From SLRI01 sp964460465 (GTDB lineage Bacteria; Pseudomonadota; Alphaproteobacteria; Geminicoccales; Geminicoccaceae): a stretch of DNA of 17,171 nucleotides. The stretch's first letter is position 1. Each line of letters begins with the position of its first letter. The stretch covers positions 1 to 17,171 of the forward strand of contig CAYWSB010000111.1 in the NCBI GenBank assembly GCA_964460465.1, written 5' to 3'. Under the pieces are notes generated by a model. That model searched no databases and was not told the origin of the DNA. It saw only the letters and a list, made by a program, of their open reading frames with translations. This document shows positions 6,671 through 16,272 of the stretch, in pieces. Position numbers and translations under genes: made by a program.

Positions 6671-7453
6671 TCAGGCCAGCGCCGCCTCCGGCGGGGCCAT
6701 CGCCCCCGTCATCAGCGCCACCGCGTCCGACATGCTGATCTGGCGCGGATCGACCACACAGAGCCGGCGGCCGAGCCGGTGGATGTGGATGCGGTCGGCC
6801 ACCTCGAAGACGTGCGGCATGTTGTGCGAGATGAGCACGATCGGCATGCCGCGAGCGCGCACGTCCTGGATCAGGTCGAGCACCTTGCGGCTCTCCTTCA
6901 CGCCGAGCGCCGCCGTCGGCTCGTCCATGACCACGAACTTCCTGGCGAAGGCCGCGGCCCGGGCCACGGCGACACCCTGGCGCTGGCCGCCGGAGAGCGT
7001 CTCGACCAGTTGGTTGATGTTCTGGATGGTGGCGAGGCCGAGCTCCGACAGCTTCTGCCGGGCGAAGGCGTGCATCCTCTTCTTGTCCAGCATGTGCAGA
7101 TACTTGCCGAGCCAGCCCTCGCGCCGGATCTCGCGGCCGAGGAAGAGGTTGTCGGCGATCGACAGGGCCGGGGACAGGGCCAGGTTCTGGTAGACGATCT
7201 CGATCCCCTTCGACTGCGCGTCGATCGGGCTCGAGAAGTGGACCGGCTCGCCGTCGAGCTCGATCGTGCCCTCGTCCGGCACGACGGCACCGCAAATCGA
7301 CTTCACCATGGTCGACTTGCCGGCACCGTTGTCGCCGATCACCGCCAGGATCTCGCCCGGCAAGAGATCGAAATCGGCGTGGTTCATGGCGACCACCTTG
7401 CCGTAGCGCTTGGTCAGGCCGCGGCCCTTGAGGACGGGAGTGATCTCGGACAT
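6671..7453 (-). CDS. frcA: sugar ABC transporter ATP-binding protein, FrcA-like
   Basis: This 260-residue single-domain ATPase has Walker A GDNGAGKST (40-48), Q-loop YQN (88-90), signature LSGGQRQ (153-159), Walker B VVMDEPTAA (174-182) and H-loop SHN (209-211). The short, one-domain layout with GVKESRKVLDLIQDVRARG, then HVFEVADRIHIHRLGRR, is typical of FrcA. Related importers such as RbsA, XylG and MglA instead use a fused double ATPase of about 500 residues. It should energise the FrcC permease. The start ATG (7453-7451) overlaps the permease stop as TGATG, indicating translational coupling, and GAAAGG lies upstream. A longer in-frame extension to 7741 only shadows the permease gene and is rejected. 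No GC-content or codon anomaly is visible. Confidence 0.9.
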   Translation of the reverse strand: MSEITPVLKGRGLTKRYGKVVAMNHADFDLLPGEILAVIGDNGAGKSTMVKSICGAVVPDEGTIELDGEPVHFSSPIDAQSKGIEIVYQNLALSPALSIADNLFLGREIRREGWLGKYLHMLDKKRMHAFARQKLSELGLATIQNINQLVETLSGGQRQGVAVARAAAFARKFVVMDEPTAALGVKESRKVLDLIQDVRARGMPIVLISHNMPHVFEVADRIHIHRLGRRLCVVDPRQISMSDAVALMTGAMAPPEAALA

Positions 7454-8538
7454 CACGCAGACACCTTTCTCAGCCACTGGTCGATCGCGACCGCGATGAT
7501 GATGAGCGCACCCACGGCGAACTGCTGCCAGAGCACGTCGACGCCCGAAAGGTTGAGGCCGGAGCGGAACACCCCGACGATCAAGGCCCCGACCAGCGTG
7601 CCGATGATCGAGCCGCGGCCGCCGAACAGCGAGGTGCCGCCGATCACCACCGCGGTGATCGCATCGAGATTGCCCTCGAAGAAGCTCTGCGGGCTGACCG
7701 AGCCGACCCGGCCGATCGCCACCCAGCCGGCAAAGGCGCACAGGCCGCCGGCCACCGCATAGACCGAGAGCAGCACCCGGTTGGTGTTGATGCCGGACAT
7801 CGCCGCCGCCTCGCGGTCGTCGCCCACGGCGTAGACGTGGCGGCCCCAGGCGGTCCAGCTCAGCACGTACCAGAAGACGATGAAGAGCAGCAGCATCGCC
7901 ACCGAGCCGGTGGTGAACTGCGCCCCCATGAAGGTGAAGGTGCCGCCGAAGAGCTTGAGCAGCGGGGCCTGGGCGTCGATATCCTGGCTCCGGATGCTCT
8001 GCCCGCCCGAGAGCCAGAGGACCAGGGCGAAGAAGATCTTCCAGGTGCCGAGCGTGACGATGAAGGGCGGCAGGCGGAAGAGCGTGACGAGGCCGCCGTT
8101 CACGGCACCGCAGAGGATGCCGCAGACCAGACCGATCGGGATGGCGAGCACCGACGGGACGCCGAGATTGACCCCGAGCCCGCCCATCACCACGGTCGAC
8201 AGCACCATGATCGCCGCGACCGAGAGGTCGATCCCGGCGGTCAGGATGATCAGCGTCATGGCGATGCCGAGAATGCCGATGATCGTCACCTGCTGGATCA
8301 CCAGGGTGAGGTTGAACGGCGTGAAGAAGTTGTTGGCGATCGAGCCGAACACCAGCACGCTCAGGACCAGCACGACGACCGGCACGATCGTCGGATTGGC
8401 GTGGAGAAAGTGCTGGACGTGCTGCAAGAGGCTGCGCCTCGGCTCGTCGAACTGCGCCACCTCGGTGGCGCTGCCGGCAAGGACCGTCTCGAAGTCCTGC
8501 ATGGGGCGCCGTGCGGACGCACCGGTTGCCTCGCTCAT
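7453..8538 (-). CDS. frcC: sugar ABC transporter permease, FrcC-like
   Basis: This 361-residue inner-membrane permease belongs to the BPD_transp_2 (ribose/xylose/fructose) family. A cytoplasmic N-terminus of about 50 residues precedes roughly ten hydrophobic helices. Family landmarks are ILTAGIDLSVAAIMVLS near residue 100, LPPFIVTLGTWKIFFALVLW, the cytoplasmic loop WGRHVYAVGDDREAAAMSGI that contacts the ATPase, and AVVIGGTSLFGGRGSIIGTL. It would homodimerise with two FrcA subunits to import a monosaccharide delivered by FrcB. ATG at 8538 follows AGGGAGGG. The stop overlaps the frcA start. A 99-bp gap with a strong hairpin separates it from frcB. Confidence 0.9.
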   Translation of the reverse strand: MSEATGASARRPMQDFETVLAGSATEVAQFDEPRRSLLQHVQHFLHANPTIVPVVVLVLSVLVFGSIANNFFTPFNLTLVIQQVTIIGILGIAMTLIILTAGIDLSVAAIMVLSTVVMGGLGVNLGVPSVLAIPIGLVCGILCGAVNGGLVTLFRLPPFIVTLGTWKIFFALVLWLSGGQSIRSQDIDAQAPLLKLFGGTFTFMGAQFTTGSVAMLLLFIVFWYVLSWTAWGRHVYAVGDDREAAAMSGINTNRVLLSVYAVAGGLCAFAGWVAIGRVGSVSPQSFFEGNLDAITAVVIGGTSLFGGRGSIIGTLVGALIVGVFRSGLNLSGVDVLWQQFAVGALIIIAVAIDQWLRKVSA

Positions 8539-8560
8539 CGGGCCCTCCCTGGGCTCGGGT

Positions 8561-8595
8561 GACGCGCGGGGCGACGGGGCGCCGCCCCGCGCGTC
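8561..8595 (-). promoter_or_regulatory. perfect 13-bp intercistronic hairpin between frcB and frcC
   Basis: GACGCGCGGGGCG (8561-8573) pairs exactly with CGCCCCGCGCGTC (8583-8595) around a 9-base loop. It begins about 42 bases past the frcB stop and ends about 23 bases before the frcC start. No T-run follows. In known binding-protein operons such intercistronic structures protect the upstream message or partly attenuate downstream genes, giving excess binding protein. That role here is inferred. Confidence 0.6.
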
Positions 8596-8637
8596 CGGTT
8601 GATCGGATGATGACGGGCGGCTAGCGCCGCGCGCGAC

Positions 8638-9654
8638 TCAGCCCCAGCACTTGGCCAGCGCCTCCGCCGACGTGATCGACGGCAGGCCCTCGACCGGCTG
8701 GTCGGTCACCAGCTCCACGCCGGTGTCGAAGAAGTCGAGGCCGGGGGTCGGCGCCGGCGTCTCGCCCTTGGTGGCGTAGGCGTGGATCGCCTCCACCCCG
8801 AGCGAGGCCATCAAGAGCGGGAACTGCATCGAGGTGGCGCCGATCACCCCCTCGGCCACGTTCTGCACGCCGGGGCAGCCACCGTCGACCGAGACGATCG
8901 TCGCCTGCTCGGCGAAGCCGAAGCCGCGCAGCGCCTCGTAGGCGCCGGCCGCCGCCGGCTCGTTGATGGTGTAGACGACGTTGATCCCCTGGTCGCGCAT
9001 GAGCAGGTTCTCCATCGCCTGCCGGCCACCGGCCTCGGCCCCCTGGGTGATGTCGTTGCCGACGATCCGCGGATCGTCCTCGTCGCGCATGCGCTTGGGG
9101 TCCTTCACGTCGACGCCGAAGCCGGTGAGGAAGCCCTGGTTCCGCGCGACATCCACCGTGATCTCGGCCTCGCTCAGGTCGAGCAGCGCGATCCGGGCGG
9201 TCGTCGTCGCCTCGCCGAGCTGCGCTGCCGCCCACTGGCCGATCAGCTCGCCGGCGCGGAAATTGTCGGTGGCGAAGGTGGCGTCCGCCGCGTCGGGCGG
9301 GTCGAGCGGCGTGTCGAGGGCGATCACCAGGATGCCGGCGTCGCGCGCCTTCTGCACCGTCGGCACGATGCCGGCCGAGTCGGACGGGGTGAGCAGGATG
9401 CCCTTGGCCCCGGCGGCGATCAGGCTCTCGATCGCCTCGACCTGGGTCTCGTTGTCGCCGTCGTAGCGGCCGGCATAGGAGCGGAACTCGTAGCCGAGCT
9501 CGGCGGCGGCCTGGGCCGCACCCTCGCGCATCTTCACGAAGAACGGGTTGGTGTCGGTCTTGGTGATCAGGCCGACGATCCCCTCGGCCTGGGCGGTGGA
9601 CGCAGCGCCCAGGAGGGCGAGGGCGGTGGCGGCGAGAAGCGGGCGACGCAGCAT
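8638..9654 (-). CDS. frcB: periplasmic sugar-binding protein, FrcB-like
   Basis: This 338-residue exported protein has a Sec signal (MLRRPLLAATALALLGAAST, then AQA, cleavage after about residue 23). The mature part is a periplasmic-binding-protein-like I (Peripla_BP_4) domain. It shows the family opening GIVGLITKTDTNPFFVKMREGA, the segment SLIAAGAKGILLTPSDSAGIVP, ALDTPLDPPDAADATFATDN, and the second-lobe IVSVDGGCPGVQNVAEG. The match is to fructose/monosaccharide-binding proteins of the FrcB type. Ligand specificity (fructose, mannose or ribose) cannot be proven from sequence. ATG at 9654 is preceded by GGGAGGTT; longer starts up to 9891 would run through the promoter and are rejected. It is the first gene of the leftward operon, controlled from the shared promoter region at 9712-9770. 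Confidence 0.9.
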   Translation of the reverse strand: MLRRPLLAATALALLGAASTAQAEGIVGLITKTDTNPFFVKMREGAAQAAAELGYEFRSYAGRYDGDNETQVEAIESLIAAGAKGILLTPSDSAGIVPTVQKARDAGILVIALDTPLDPPDAADATFATDNFRAGELIGQWAAAQLGEATTTARIALLDLSEAEITVDVARNQGFLTGFGVDVKDPKRMRDEDDPRIVGNDITQGAEAGGRQAMENLLMRDQGINVVYTINEPAAAGAYEALRGFGFAEQATIVSVDGGCPGVQNVAEGVIGATSMQFPLLMASLGVEAIHAYATKGETPAPTPGLDFFDTGVELVTDQPVEGLPSITSAEALAKCWG

Positions 9655-9680
9655 GGCTTGGGTAACCTCCCGATGGTGGC

Positions 9681-9700
9681 CCGGGGCGACCGCGCCCCGG
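9681..9700 (-). promoter_or_regulatory. leader hairpin in the frcB 5' untranslated region
   Basis: CCGGGGCG (9681-9688) and CGCCCCGG (9693-9700) are perfect 8-bp arms with a 4-base loop. They lie between the predicted -10 box and the frcB Shine-Dalgarno. This could affect mRNA stability or ribosome access; the role is inferred. Confidence 0.4.
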
Positions 9701-9711
9701 CGTGGGACCGG

Positions 9712-9740
9712 CTGATACGCCGCTCGCCGCCGCGCGTCAA
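9712..9740 (-). promoter_or_regulatory. predicted sigma-70 promoter of frcBCA
   Basis: On the minus strand TTGACG (9740-9735, 5/6 match to TTGACA) is followed after exactly 17 bases by TATCAG (9717-9712, 4/6 match to TATAAT). The -35 overlaps the left arm of the 9737-9769 palindrome. Transcription would start near 9705, giving a roughly 50-base leader before the frcB ATG. Confidence 0.6.
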
Positions 9741-9769
9741 TAAATAAATCATGCGGATTTAAAAATTGA
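9737..9769. promoter_or_regulatory. AT-rich palindromic operator, probable ROK-regulator site
   Basis: TCAATAAATAAAT (9737-9749) and ATTTAAAAATTGA (9757-9769) are inverted arms matching at 10 of 13 positions around a 7-base GC-containing centre. ROK-family repressors typically bind this design, A/T-rich arms around a short spacer. It stands out as the only AT-rich stretch in a GC-rich neighbourhood. Both outer ends overlap a TTGACG -35 box, one for each direction. The regulator encoded immediately to the right is the obvious candidate ligand; binding is inferred. Confidence 0.6.
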
Positions 9770-9794
9770 CGCCGGCGGTCGCCGATGGCATGGT
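9766..9794 (+). promoter_or_regulatory. candidate rightward promoter for the ROK regulator operon
   Basis: TTGACG (9766-9771) overlaps the right operator arm. After 17 bases comes CATGGT (9789-9794), a weak -10 with 3/6 matches. The location is right for the regulator start at 9830, but the -10 is poor, so activation or another start site is possible. Confidence 0.35.
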
Positions 9795-9829
9795 CCGACC
9801 CGCCAGCCACCCGGAGACGAGCGCCGCGC

Positions 9830-11056
9830 ATGACCGATTCGCCGACTGTCGAGGGACCGATCGGCCTGGGTGCCGAAAGCCGCGGCACCAACCAGACCGG
9901 GGTGCGCGCCTACAACGAGCGCCTGGTCCTCTCGCTGATCCGCCGCCACGGGCGGATCGCCAAGGCCGAGATCGCCAGGCTCACCGGGCTCTCTGCCCAG
10001 ACCGTCTCGGTGATCGTCAAGCAGCTCGAGGAGGACGGGCTGGTCAGGCGCGAGCCGAAGCTCCGCGGCCGGGTCGGTCAGCCCTCGATCCCCTTCGCCC
10101 TCGACCCCGCCGGCGCCTACGGCATCGGCCTCAAGGTCGGCCGCCGCAGCGCCGATGCCGTGCTGATCGACTTCACCGGCGAGGTCAGGGCCAGCCGGCG
10201 GCTCACCTACCCCTATCCCGCCCCGGCGCCGCTCGAGGCCTTCGCCAGCCAGAGCATCGCGGCCCTCCTGGCCGGCCTGCCGCCCGCCGCGCGCCGCCGG
10301 GTCGCCGGCATCGGCGTGGCCCAGCCGTTCGAGATCTGGAGTTGGGCCGAGGAGACCGGCGCGCCCCAGGCCGAGCTCGACCGCTGGCGCGACGCCGACA
10401 TCGCCGCCGCCCTGGCCGCCCGCTTCGGCCTTCCCGTCTACGCCTGCAACGACATCACCGCCGCCTGCGGCGCCGAGCTGCTGCTCGGCGACGGGGCCCG
10501 CTACCGCGACTTCATCTACCTCTATGTCGGTGCCTTCATCGGCGGCGGCGTCGCCCTCGGCGGTGCGCTCTTTCCCGGCCGCTCCGGCAATGCCGGTGCC
10601 CTGGGCTCGCTCCTGGTGCCCGGCCCCGACGGCCGGCCGCAGCAGCTCATCCGCCGGGCCTCCATCTATCTCCTCGAGACCGCCCTCGAGCAAGCCGGCG
10701 CCGACCCGGCCGGGCTCTGGCGCTCGACCGAGCTCTGGCAGGGGCCGCGCGGCGTCATCGACGCCTGGCTCGAGACCACGGCCGAGGCCCTCGCCATCGC
10801 CATCGTCTCCGCGTGCGCGGTCATCGACTTCGAGGCCGCCATCGTCGACGGCGCCCTGCCGGAGGCCGAGCGCGCCCGGCTGGTCGAGCTGGTCGCGGCA
10901 GCGCTCGCCCGGCTCGACCGCCAGGGCCTCAGCCCCTGCATCCTCCAGCCGGGCACGCTCGGCGCCTTCGCCCGCGCCATGGGTGGCGCCTGCCTGCCGC
11001 TGATGGCGCAGTACACCGCCGACCGCGAGGTCCTGTTCAAGGAGGCCGCACCATGA
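9830..11056 (+). CDS. ROK-family transcriptional regulator, FrcR-like
   Basis: This 408-residue cytoplasmic regulator has an N-terminal winged helix-turn-helix (about residues 44-72, AKAEIARLTGLSAQTVSVIV, then KQLEEDGLV). A ROK sugar-kinase-like domain follows (AYGIGLKVG near 97, VYACNDITAACGAELLLGDG, YVGAFIGGGVALGG, GRSGNAGALGSLLVPGPDGR). The CxCGxxGC zinc motif of NagC/Mlc-type ROK proteins is missing, replaced by the GALGSLLVPGPDG segment. It most likely represses frcBCA, and perhaps its own operon, until the sugar or its phosphate binds. It is divergent from frcB across an AT-rich palindrome and followed 67 bases later by the kinase gene. I chose ATG at 9830 with GGAGACGAG upstream; an in-frame ATG at 9785 would overlap the predicted -10 region. 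Confidence 0.85.
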   Translation: MTDSPTVEGPIGLGAESRGTNQTGVRAYNERLVLSLIRRHGRIAKAEIARLTGLSAQTVSVIVKQLEEDGLVRREPKLRGRVGQPSIPFALDPAGAYGIGLKVGRRSADAVLIDFTGEVRASRRLTYPYPAPAPLEAFASQSIAALLAGLPPAARRRVAGIGVAQPFEIWSWAEETGAPQAELDRWRDADIAAALAARFGLPVYACNDITAACGAELLLGDGARYRDFIYLYVGAFIGGGVALGGALFPGRSGNAGALGSLLVPGPDGRPQQLIRRASIYLLETALEQAGADPAGLWRSTELWQGPRGVIDAWLETTAEALAIAIVSACAVIDFEAAIVDGALPEAERARLVELVAAALARLDRQGLSPCILQPGTLGAFARAMGGACLPLMAQYTADREVLFKEAAP

Positions 11057-11123
11057 GGGCCCGGACTCGCGACCCGCAACCGGGGCTGCTACGCTCCGGC
11101 CGCCCAACCCGGGGAAACCTGCC

Positions 11124-12083
11124 GTGACCGATGTCGTCTGCTTCGGCGATCTCCTGATCGACTTCGTCCCCACCACCAGCGGCCAGCCGCTCGCCGAGGT
11201 CGAGACCTTCAGGCGGGCACCGGGCGGTGCTGCCGCCAACGTCGCCGTGGGGCTCGCCCGCCTGGGGGCGAGGAGCGCCTTCATGGGCAAGGTCGGCGAC
11301 GACGTCTTCGGCCACCTGCTCGCCGACACGCTGCGCGGCGAAGGCGTCGACACGGGCCCGCTGCGCTTCGACGGCCGGGCCCGCACGGCCTTGGCCTTCG
11401 TCAGCCTCAAGGCCGACGGCGAGCGCGACTTCCTCTTCTACCGCCACCCCTCGGCCGACATGCTCTTCACCAGGGACGAGGTCGACGAGGCCGCCGTCGC
11501 CGCGGCCCCCGTCTTCCACTTCGATTCGATCAGCCTGGCCGCACCCGGCCCGCGCGACACGGCCCTCTTCGCCGCCGACCTCGCCCGCGGCCAGGGCAAG
11601 GTCGTGAGCTTCGACGCCAATCTGCGCCTGCCGCTCTGGGCCTCGGCCGACGCGGCGCGGGCGGGAATCCGCGAGGGCCTGGCCCGCGCCACCATCGCCA
11701 AGCTCAGCGACGACGAGCTCGACTTCATGACCGGCGAGCGCGATAGCGCCGCCATGCGCCGCGAGCTCTGGCACGACGGCCTGAAGTTGATGGTGCTCTC
11801 CGTCGGCAGGGCAGGCTCGATCCTCCTGACCCGGGACGGCGAGCTGCGTGTGCCCACCTTCAAGGTCGAGGCGGTCGACACCACGGGCGCCGGCGACGGC
11901 TTCGTGGCCGGCCTCCTCGCCGGGCTGATGCACGATCTGGACCGGCTCGACGACCGCGATTTCCTCTACGAGGCCGGCCGCTTCGCCAATGCGGTAGGGG
12001 CCCTCACGACAACCGGGCGGGGTGCGATACCGGCCCTGCCGACCCGAGATCAGGTCGAGGCGCTGCTCGCCACACCAGCCTGA
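11124..12083 (+). CDS. frcK: PfkB-family carbohydrate kinase, probable fructokinase
   Basis: This 319-residue cytoplasmic kinase has both PfkB signatures: GGAAANVAVGLARLG near the N-terminus (about residues 34-48) and DTTGAGDGFVAGLLAGL, with catalytic Asp258. An N-terminal VCFGDLLIDFVP strand and a SFDANLRLPLW segment are typical of fructokinase/ribokinase-like enzymes. It should phosphorylate the imported sugar with ATP, most plausibly fructose to fructose 6-phosphate, feeding the Entner-Doudoroff genes that follow. Ribokinase or 2-keto-3-deoxygluconate kinase activity cannot be excluded by motif alone, but the FrcBCA-type transporter and zwf-edd-eda context favour fructokinase. The start is GTG at 11124 with GGGGAAA upstream. 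It is 67 bases after the regulator and 52 before zwf, so probably one transcript. Confidence 0.85.
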   Translation: MTDVVCFGDLLIDFVPTTSGQPLAEVETFRRAPGGAAANVAVGLARLGARSAFMGKVGDDVFGHLLADTLRGEGVDTGPLRFDGRARTALAFVSLKADGERDFLFYRHPSADMLFTRDEVDEAAVAAAPVFHFDSISLAAPGPRDTALFAADLARGQGKVVSFDANLRLPLWASADAARAGIREGLARATIAKLSDDELDFMTGERDSAAMRRELWHDGLKLMVLSVGRAGSILLTRDGELRVPTFKVEAVDTTGAGDGFVAGLLAGLMHDLDRLDDRDFLYEAGRFANAVGALTTTGRGAIPALPTRDQVEALLATPA

Positions 12084-12135
12084 ACGGGGCAGGGCCGCCG
12101 CCGCGCAGTCGGCGCCCGCCCCAGGAGTTACGTCC

Positions 12136-13620
12136 ATGAGCGCACGTCTCATCCCGGTCGACCCGTTCGACCTCGTCGTCTTCGGCGGCACCGGCGACCT
12201 CGCCATGCGCAAGCTGCTGCCGGGCCTCTACCATCGCGACTGCGACGACCAGATCGCCGCCGAAAGCCGGATCATCGGCGTCTCCAGGAGCGAGATCGGC
12301 AGGAAGGCCTATATCGACGAGGTCGAGGCCGCCGTCCGCCGCTACACGCCCGAAGAGCAGATCCGCCCGGAGGTGCTCGACCGGTTCCTGCGCCGGCTCG
12401 ACCACGTGGCCCTCGATGCCACCGGGACCACCGGCTGGAAACGGCTCACGGGCCTGCTGCAGCGCAACGGCAAGACCAACCCGATCCGCGTCTTCTACCT
12501 CGCCACCATGCCCTCGCTGTTCGGCCCGGTGACCCAGAACCTCAGCGTCCACGGCCTCGTCACGCCGGAGAGCCGGGTGGTCGTCGAGAAGCCCATCGGC
12601 CGCGACCTCGCCTCCGCCCGGGCGATCAACGACGCCGTCGGCCGGGTGTTCGAGGAGCACCAGATCTTCCGCATCGACCACTATCTCGGCAAGGAGACGG
12701 TGCAGAACCTCCTGGCCCTCAGATTCGCCAACGCGCTCTTCGAGCCGTTGTGGAACTCGGCGCATATCGACCACGTGCAGATCACCGTGGCCGAGAGCCT
12801 GGGGGTGGAGGGCAGGGCCGGCTACTACGACACCTCGGGTGCGCTGCGCGACATGGTGCAGAACCACATGCTGCAGCTCTTGTGCCTCGTCGCCATGGAG
12901 CCGCCCTTCACCTTCGATGCGGATGCCGTCCGCGACGAGAAGCTGAAGGTGCTGCGCGCCTTGAAGCCGATCGGCGAGGCCGAGGTGGCGAGCCACACCG
13001 TGCGCGGCCAGTACCAGGCCGGGGCCGTGGGCGGCCAGCCCGTCCCCGGCTACCTCGCCGAGCTCGAGCGCCCGGCCTCGCCGACCGAGACCTTCGTGGT
13101 CCTCAAGGCCGAGGTGCAGAACTGGCGCTGGGCCGGCGTGCCCTTCTATCTCAGGACCGGCAAGCGGATGATGCAGCGCCAATCCGAGATCGTCATCCAC
13201 TTCAAGGCCGTGCCGCACTCGATCTTCGGCCTGGCCTCGGGCAGGCTCGTCGCCAACCGCCTGGTCGTCCGCCTCCAGCCCGACGAGGCGGTGCGCTTCT
13301 TCCTGATGACCAAGGACCCCGGCCCGGGCGGCATGCGGCTCAGGAACGTGCCCTTGAACCTCGCCTTCGCCGATGCCTTCAACGTCCGCTACCCCGACGC
13401 CTACGAGCGCCTGCTCATGGACGTCGTCCGCGGCAACGCCACGCTCTTCATGCGCAAGGACGAGGTGGAAGCGGCCTGGCGCTGGATCGAGCCCATCCTC
13501 GCCGCCTGGGAGGCCAGGGGCGAGATGCCCAAGCCCTACACCGCTGGCAGCTGGGGCCCGTCCGCCGCCATCGCCCTCATCGAGCGGGACGGCCGCAACT
13601 GGCACGAGGACGCGGAATGA
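12136..13620 (+). CDS. zwf: glucose-6-phosphate 1-dehydrogenase
   Basis: This 494-residue enzyme oxidises glucose 6-phosphate to 6-phosphogluconolactone with NAD(P)+ in the cytoplasm, the entry step to the Entner-Doudoroff and pentose phosphate routes. The nucleotide-binding FGGTGDLAMRKLLP (residues 16-29), the EKPIG motif (151-155) and the active-site RIDHYLGKE (179-187, with catalytic His next to Asp181) are all present. So are the C-terminal-domain segments AGYYDTSGALRDMVQNHMLQ and YLRTGKRM. Length matches the family (about 490). ATG at 12136 has CAGGAG upstream; longer in-frame starts to 12022 overlap the kinase gene and are rejected. The lactonase gene pgl, which often follows zwf, is absent; a structured 118-bp gap leads to edd instead. 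Confidence 0.96.
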   Translation: MSARLIPVDPFDLVVFGGTGDLAMRKLLPGLYHRDCDDQIAAESRIIGVSRSEIGRKAYIDEVEAAVRRYTPEEQIRPEVLDRFLRRLDHVALDATGTTGWKRLTGLLQRNGKTNPIRVFYLATMPSLFGPVTQNLSVHGLVTPESRVVVEKPIGRDLASARAINDAVGRVFEEHQIFRIDHYLGKETVQNLLALRFANALFEPLWNSAHIDHVQITVAESLGVEGRAGYYDTSGALRDMVQNHMLQLLCLVAMEPPFTFDADAVRDEKLKVLRALKPIGEAEVASHTVRGQYQAGAVGGQPVPGYLAELERPASPTETFVVLKAEVQNWRWAGVPFYLRTGKRMMQRQSEIVIHFKAVPHSIFGLASGRLVANRLVVRLQPDEAVRFFLMTKDPGPGGMRLRNVPLNLAFADAFNVRYPDAYERLLMDVVRGNATLFMRKDEVEAAWRWIEPILAAWEARGEMPKPYTAGSWGPSAAIALIERDGRNWHEDAE

Positions 13621-13631
13621 CGGGAAGAAGA

Positions 13632-13705
13632 CGGGGAGGCAGCGCCTCCCCGCGCCCCACCGTTCCTTTGGGTCGGTGGGGCGTGGGGAGGATCATCCTC
13701 CCCAC
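13632..13705 (+). repeat. three tandem hairpins between zwf and edd
   Basis: Three perfect stem-loops follow one another. The first is CGGGGAGGC/GCCTCCCCG (13632-13640 with 13644-13652, loop AGC). The second is CGCCCCACCG/CGGTGGGGCG (13653-13662 with 13674-13683, 11-base loop). The third is GTGGGGAGGAT/ATCCTCCCCAC (13683-13693 with 13695-13705). The third plus the right arm of the second recurs inverted at 16292-16321. The block fills most of the zwf-edd gap and ends about 20 bases before the edd Shine-Dalgarno. It may be a REP-like repeat, a processing or stability element, or an attenuator. Confidence 0.65.
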
Positions 13706-13738
13706 ATCCTTTCCTGCTCCGCAAAAAGGAGACCACCG

Positions 13739-15586
<1,848 letters not shown>

Positions 15587-15606
15587 GCCGGCCCGGAGGA
15601 ACCACC

Positions 15607-16254
15607 ATGCCCACCACCTACACCACCGACGCCCTCATGCGCCGCGTCCCCGTCATCCCCGTCATCGTCATCGACGACGTCAAAAAAGCCGTCCCGCTCG
15701 CCCGCGCCCTCGTCGAAGGCGGCCTCGACGTCCTCGAGATCACGCTCCGCACCCCCGCCGCCATGGACGCCATGGCCGCCATCATCGCCGAGGTCGAAGG
15801 CGCCATCGTCGGCGCCGGCACCGTCCGCACCCCGGACCAGCTCGACTCTTGCGCCAGGCTCGGCTGCGCCTTCGCCGTCAGCCCCGGCTTCACCACCAAC
15901 CTCCTCGCCGCCGCCAAGGACTCCCCCTGTCCCCTCCTGCCCGGGGCGGCAACAGCGGCGGAAATGATGACCCTCGCCGATGCCGGCTTCACCCGCCAGA
16001 AATTCTTCCCCGCCGGCCCCGCCGGCGGCCCCGCCTACCTCAAATCCATCGCCTCCCCACTCCCCGACATCGCCTTCTGCCCCACCGGCGGCATCGACGC
16101 CGTCACCGCCAAAAGCTACCTCGAGCTCCCCAACGTCCTCTGCGTCGGCGGCTCCTGGGTCACCCCAGCCACCGCCATCCAAAACAACGACTGGACCACC
16201 ATAACCCGCCTCGCCAAAGACGCCTGCACCACCGGCCGATTCTCGGGCGGGTGA
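15607..16254 (+). CDS. eda: 2-keto-3-deoxy-6-phosphogluconate (KDPG) aldolase
   Basis: This 215-residue class I aldolase cleaves KDPG to pyruvate and glyceraldehyde 3-phosphate, completing the Entner-Doudoroff pathway. Catalytic features are in place: Glu44 in LDVLEITLRTP and the Schiff-base Lys132 in RQKFFPAG. Also seen are GAGTVRTPDQL, AVSPGF and the phosphate-binding CPTGGI. Length fits the family (about 205-215). The usual KFFPAE reads KFFPAG here, a minor variation next to the active site. ATG at 15607 is preceded by CGGAGGA, 20 bases after the edd stop, so the two are surely co-transcribed. Codons end in C even more often than in edd. It is the last gene of the rightward operon. Confidence 0.96.
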   Translation: MPTTYTTDALMRRVPVIPVIVIDDVKKAVPLARALVEGGLDVLEITLRTPAAMDAMAAIIAEVEGAIVGAGTVRTPDQLDSCARLGCAFAVSPGFTTNLLAAAKDSPCPLLPGAATAAEMMTLADAGFTRQKFFPAGPAGGPAYLKSIASPLPDIAFCPTGGIDAVTAKSYLELPNVLCVGGSWVTPATAIQNNDWTTITRLAKDACTTGRFSGG

Positions 16255-16272
16255 AGGGGTAGACGCAACGGA

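Noticed and set aside
6671..7741. 356-residue version of the ATPase starting inside the permease gene
   Set aside because: The first 96 residues are a shadow of frcC. ATG at 7453 overlaps the frcC stop and gives the exact FrcA length.
10213..10401. Small minus-strand frame inside the regulator gene
   Set aside because: Antisense shadow in GC-rich coding DNA with no ribosome site or similarity.
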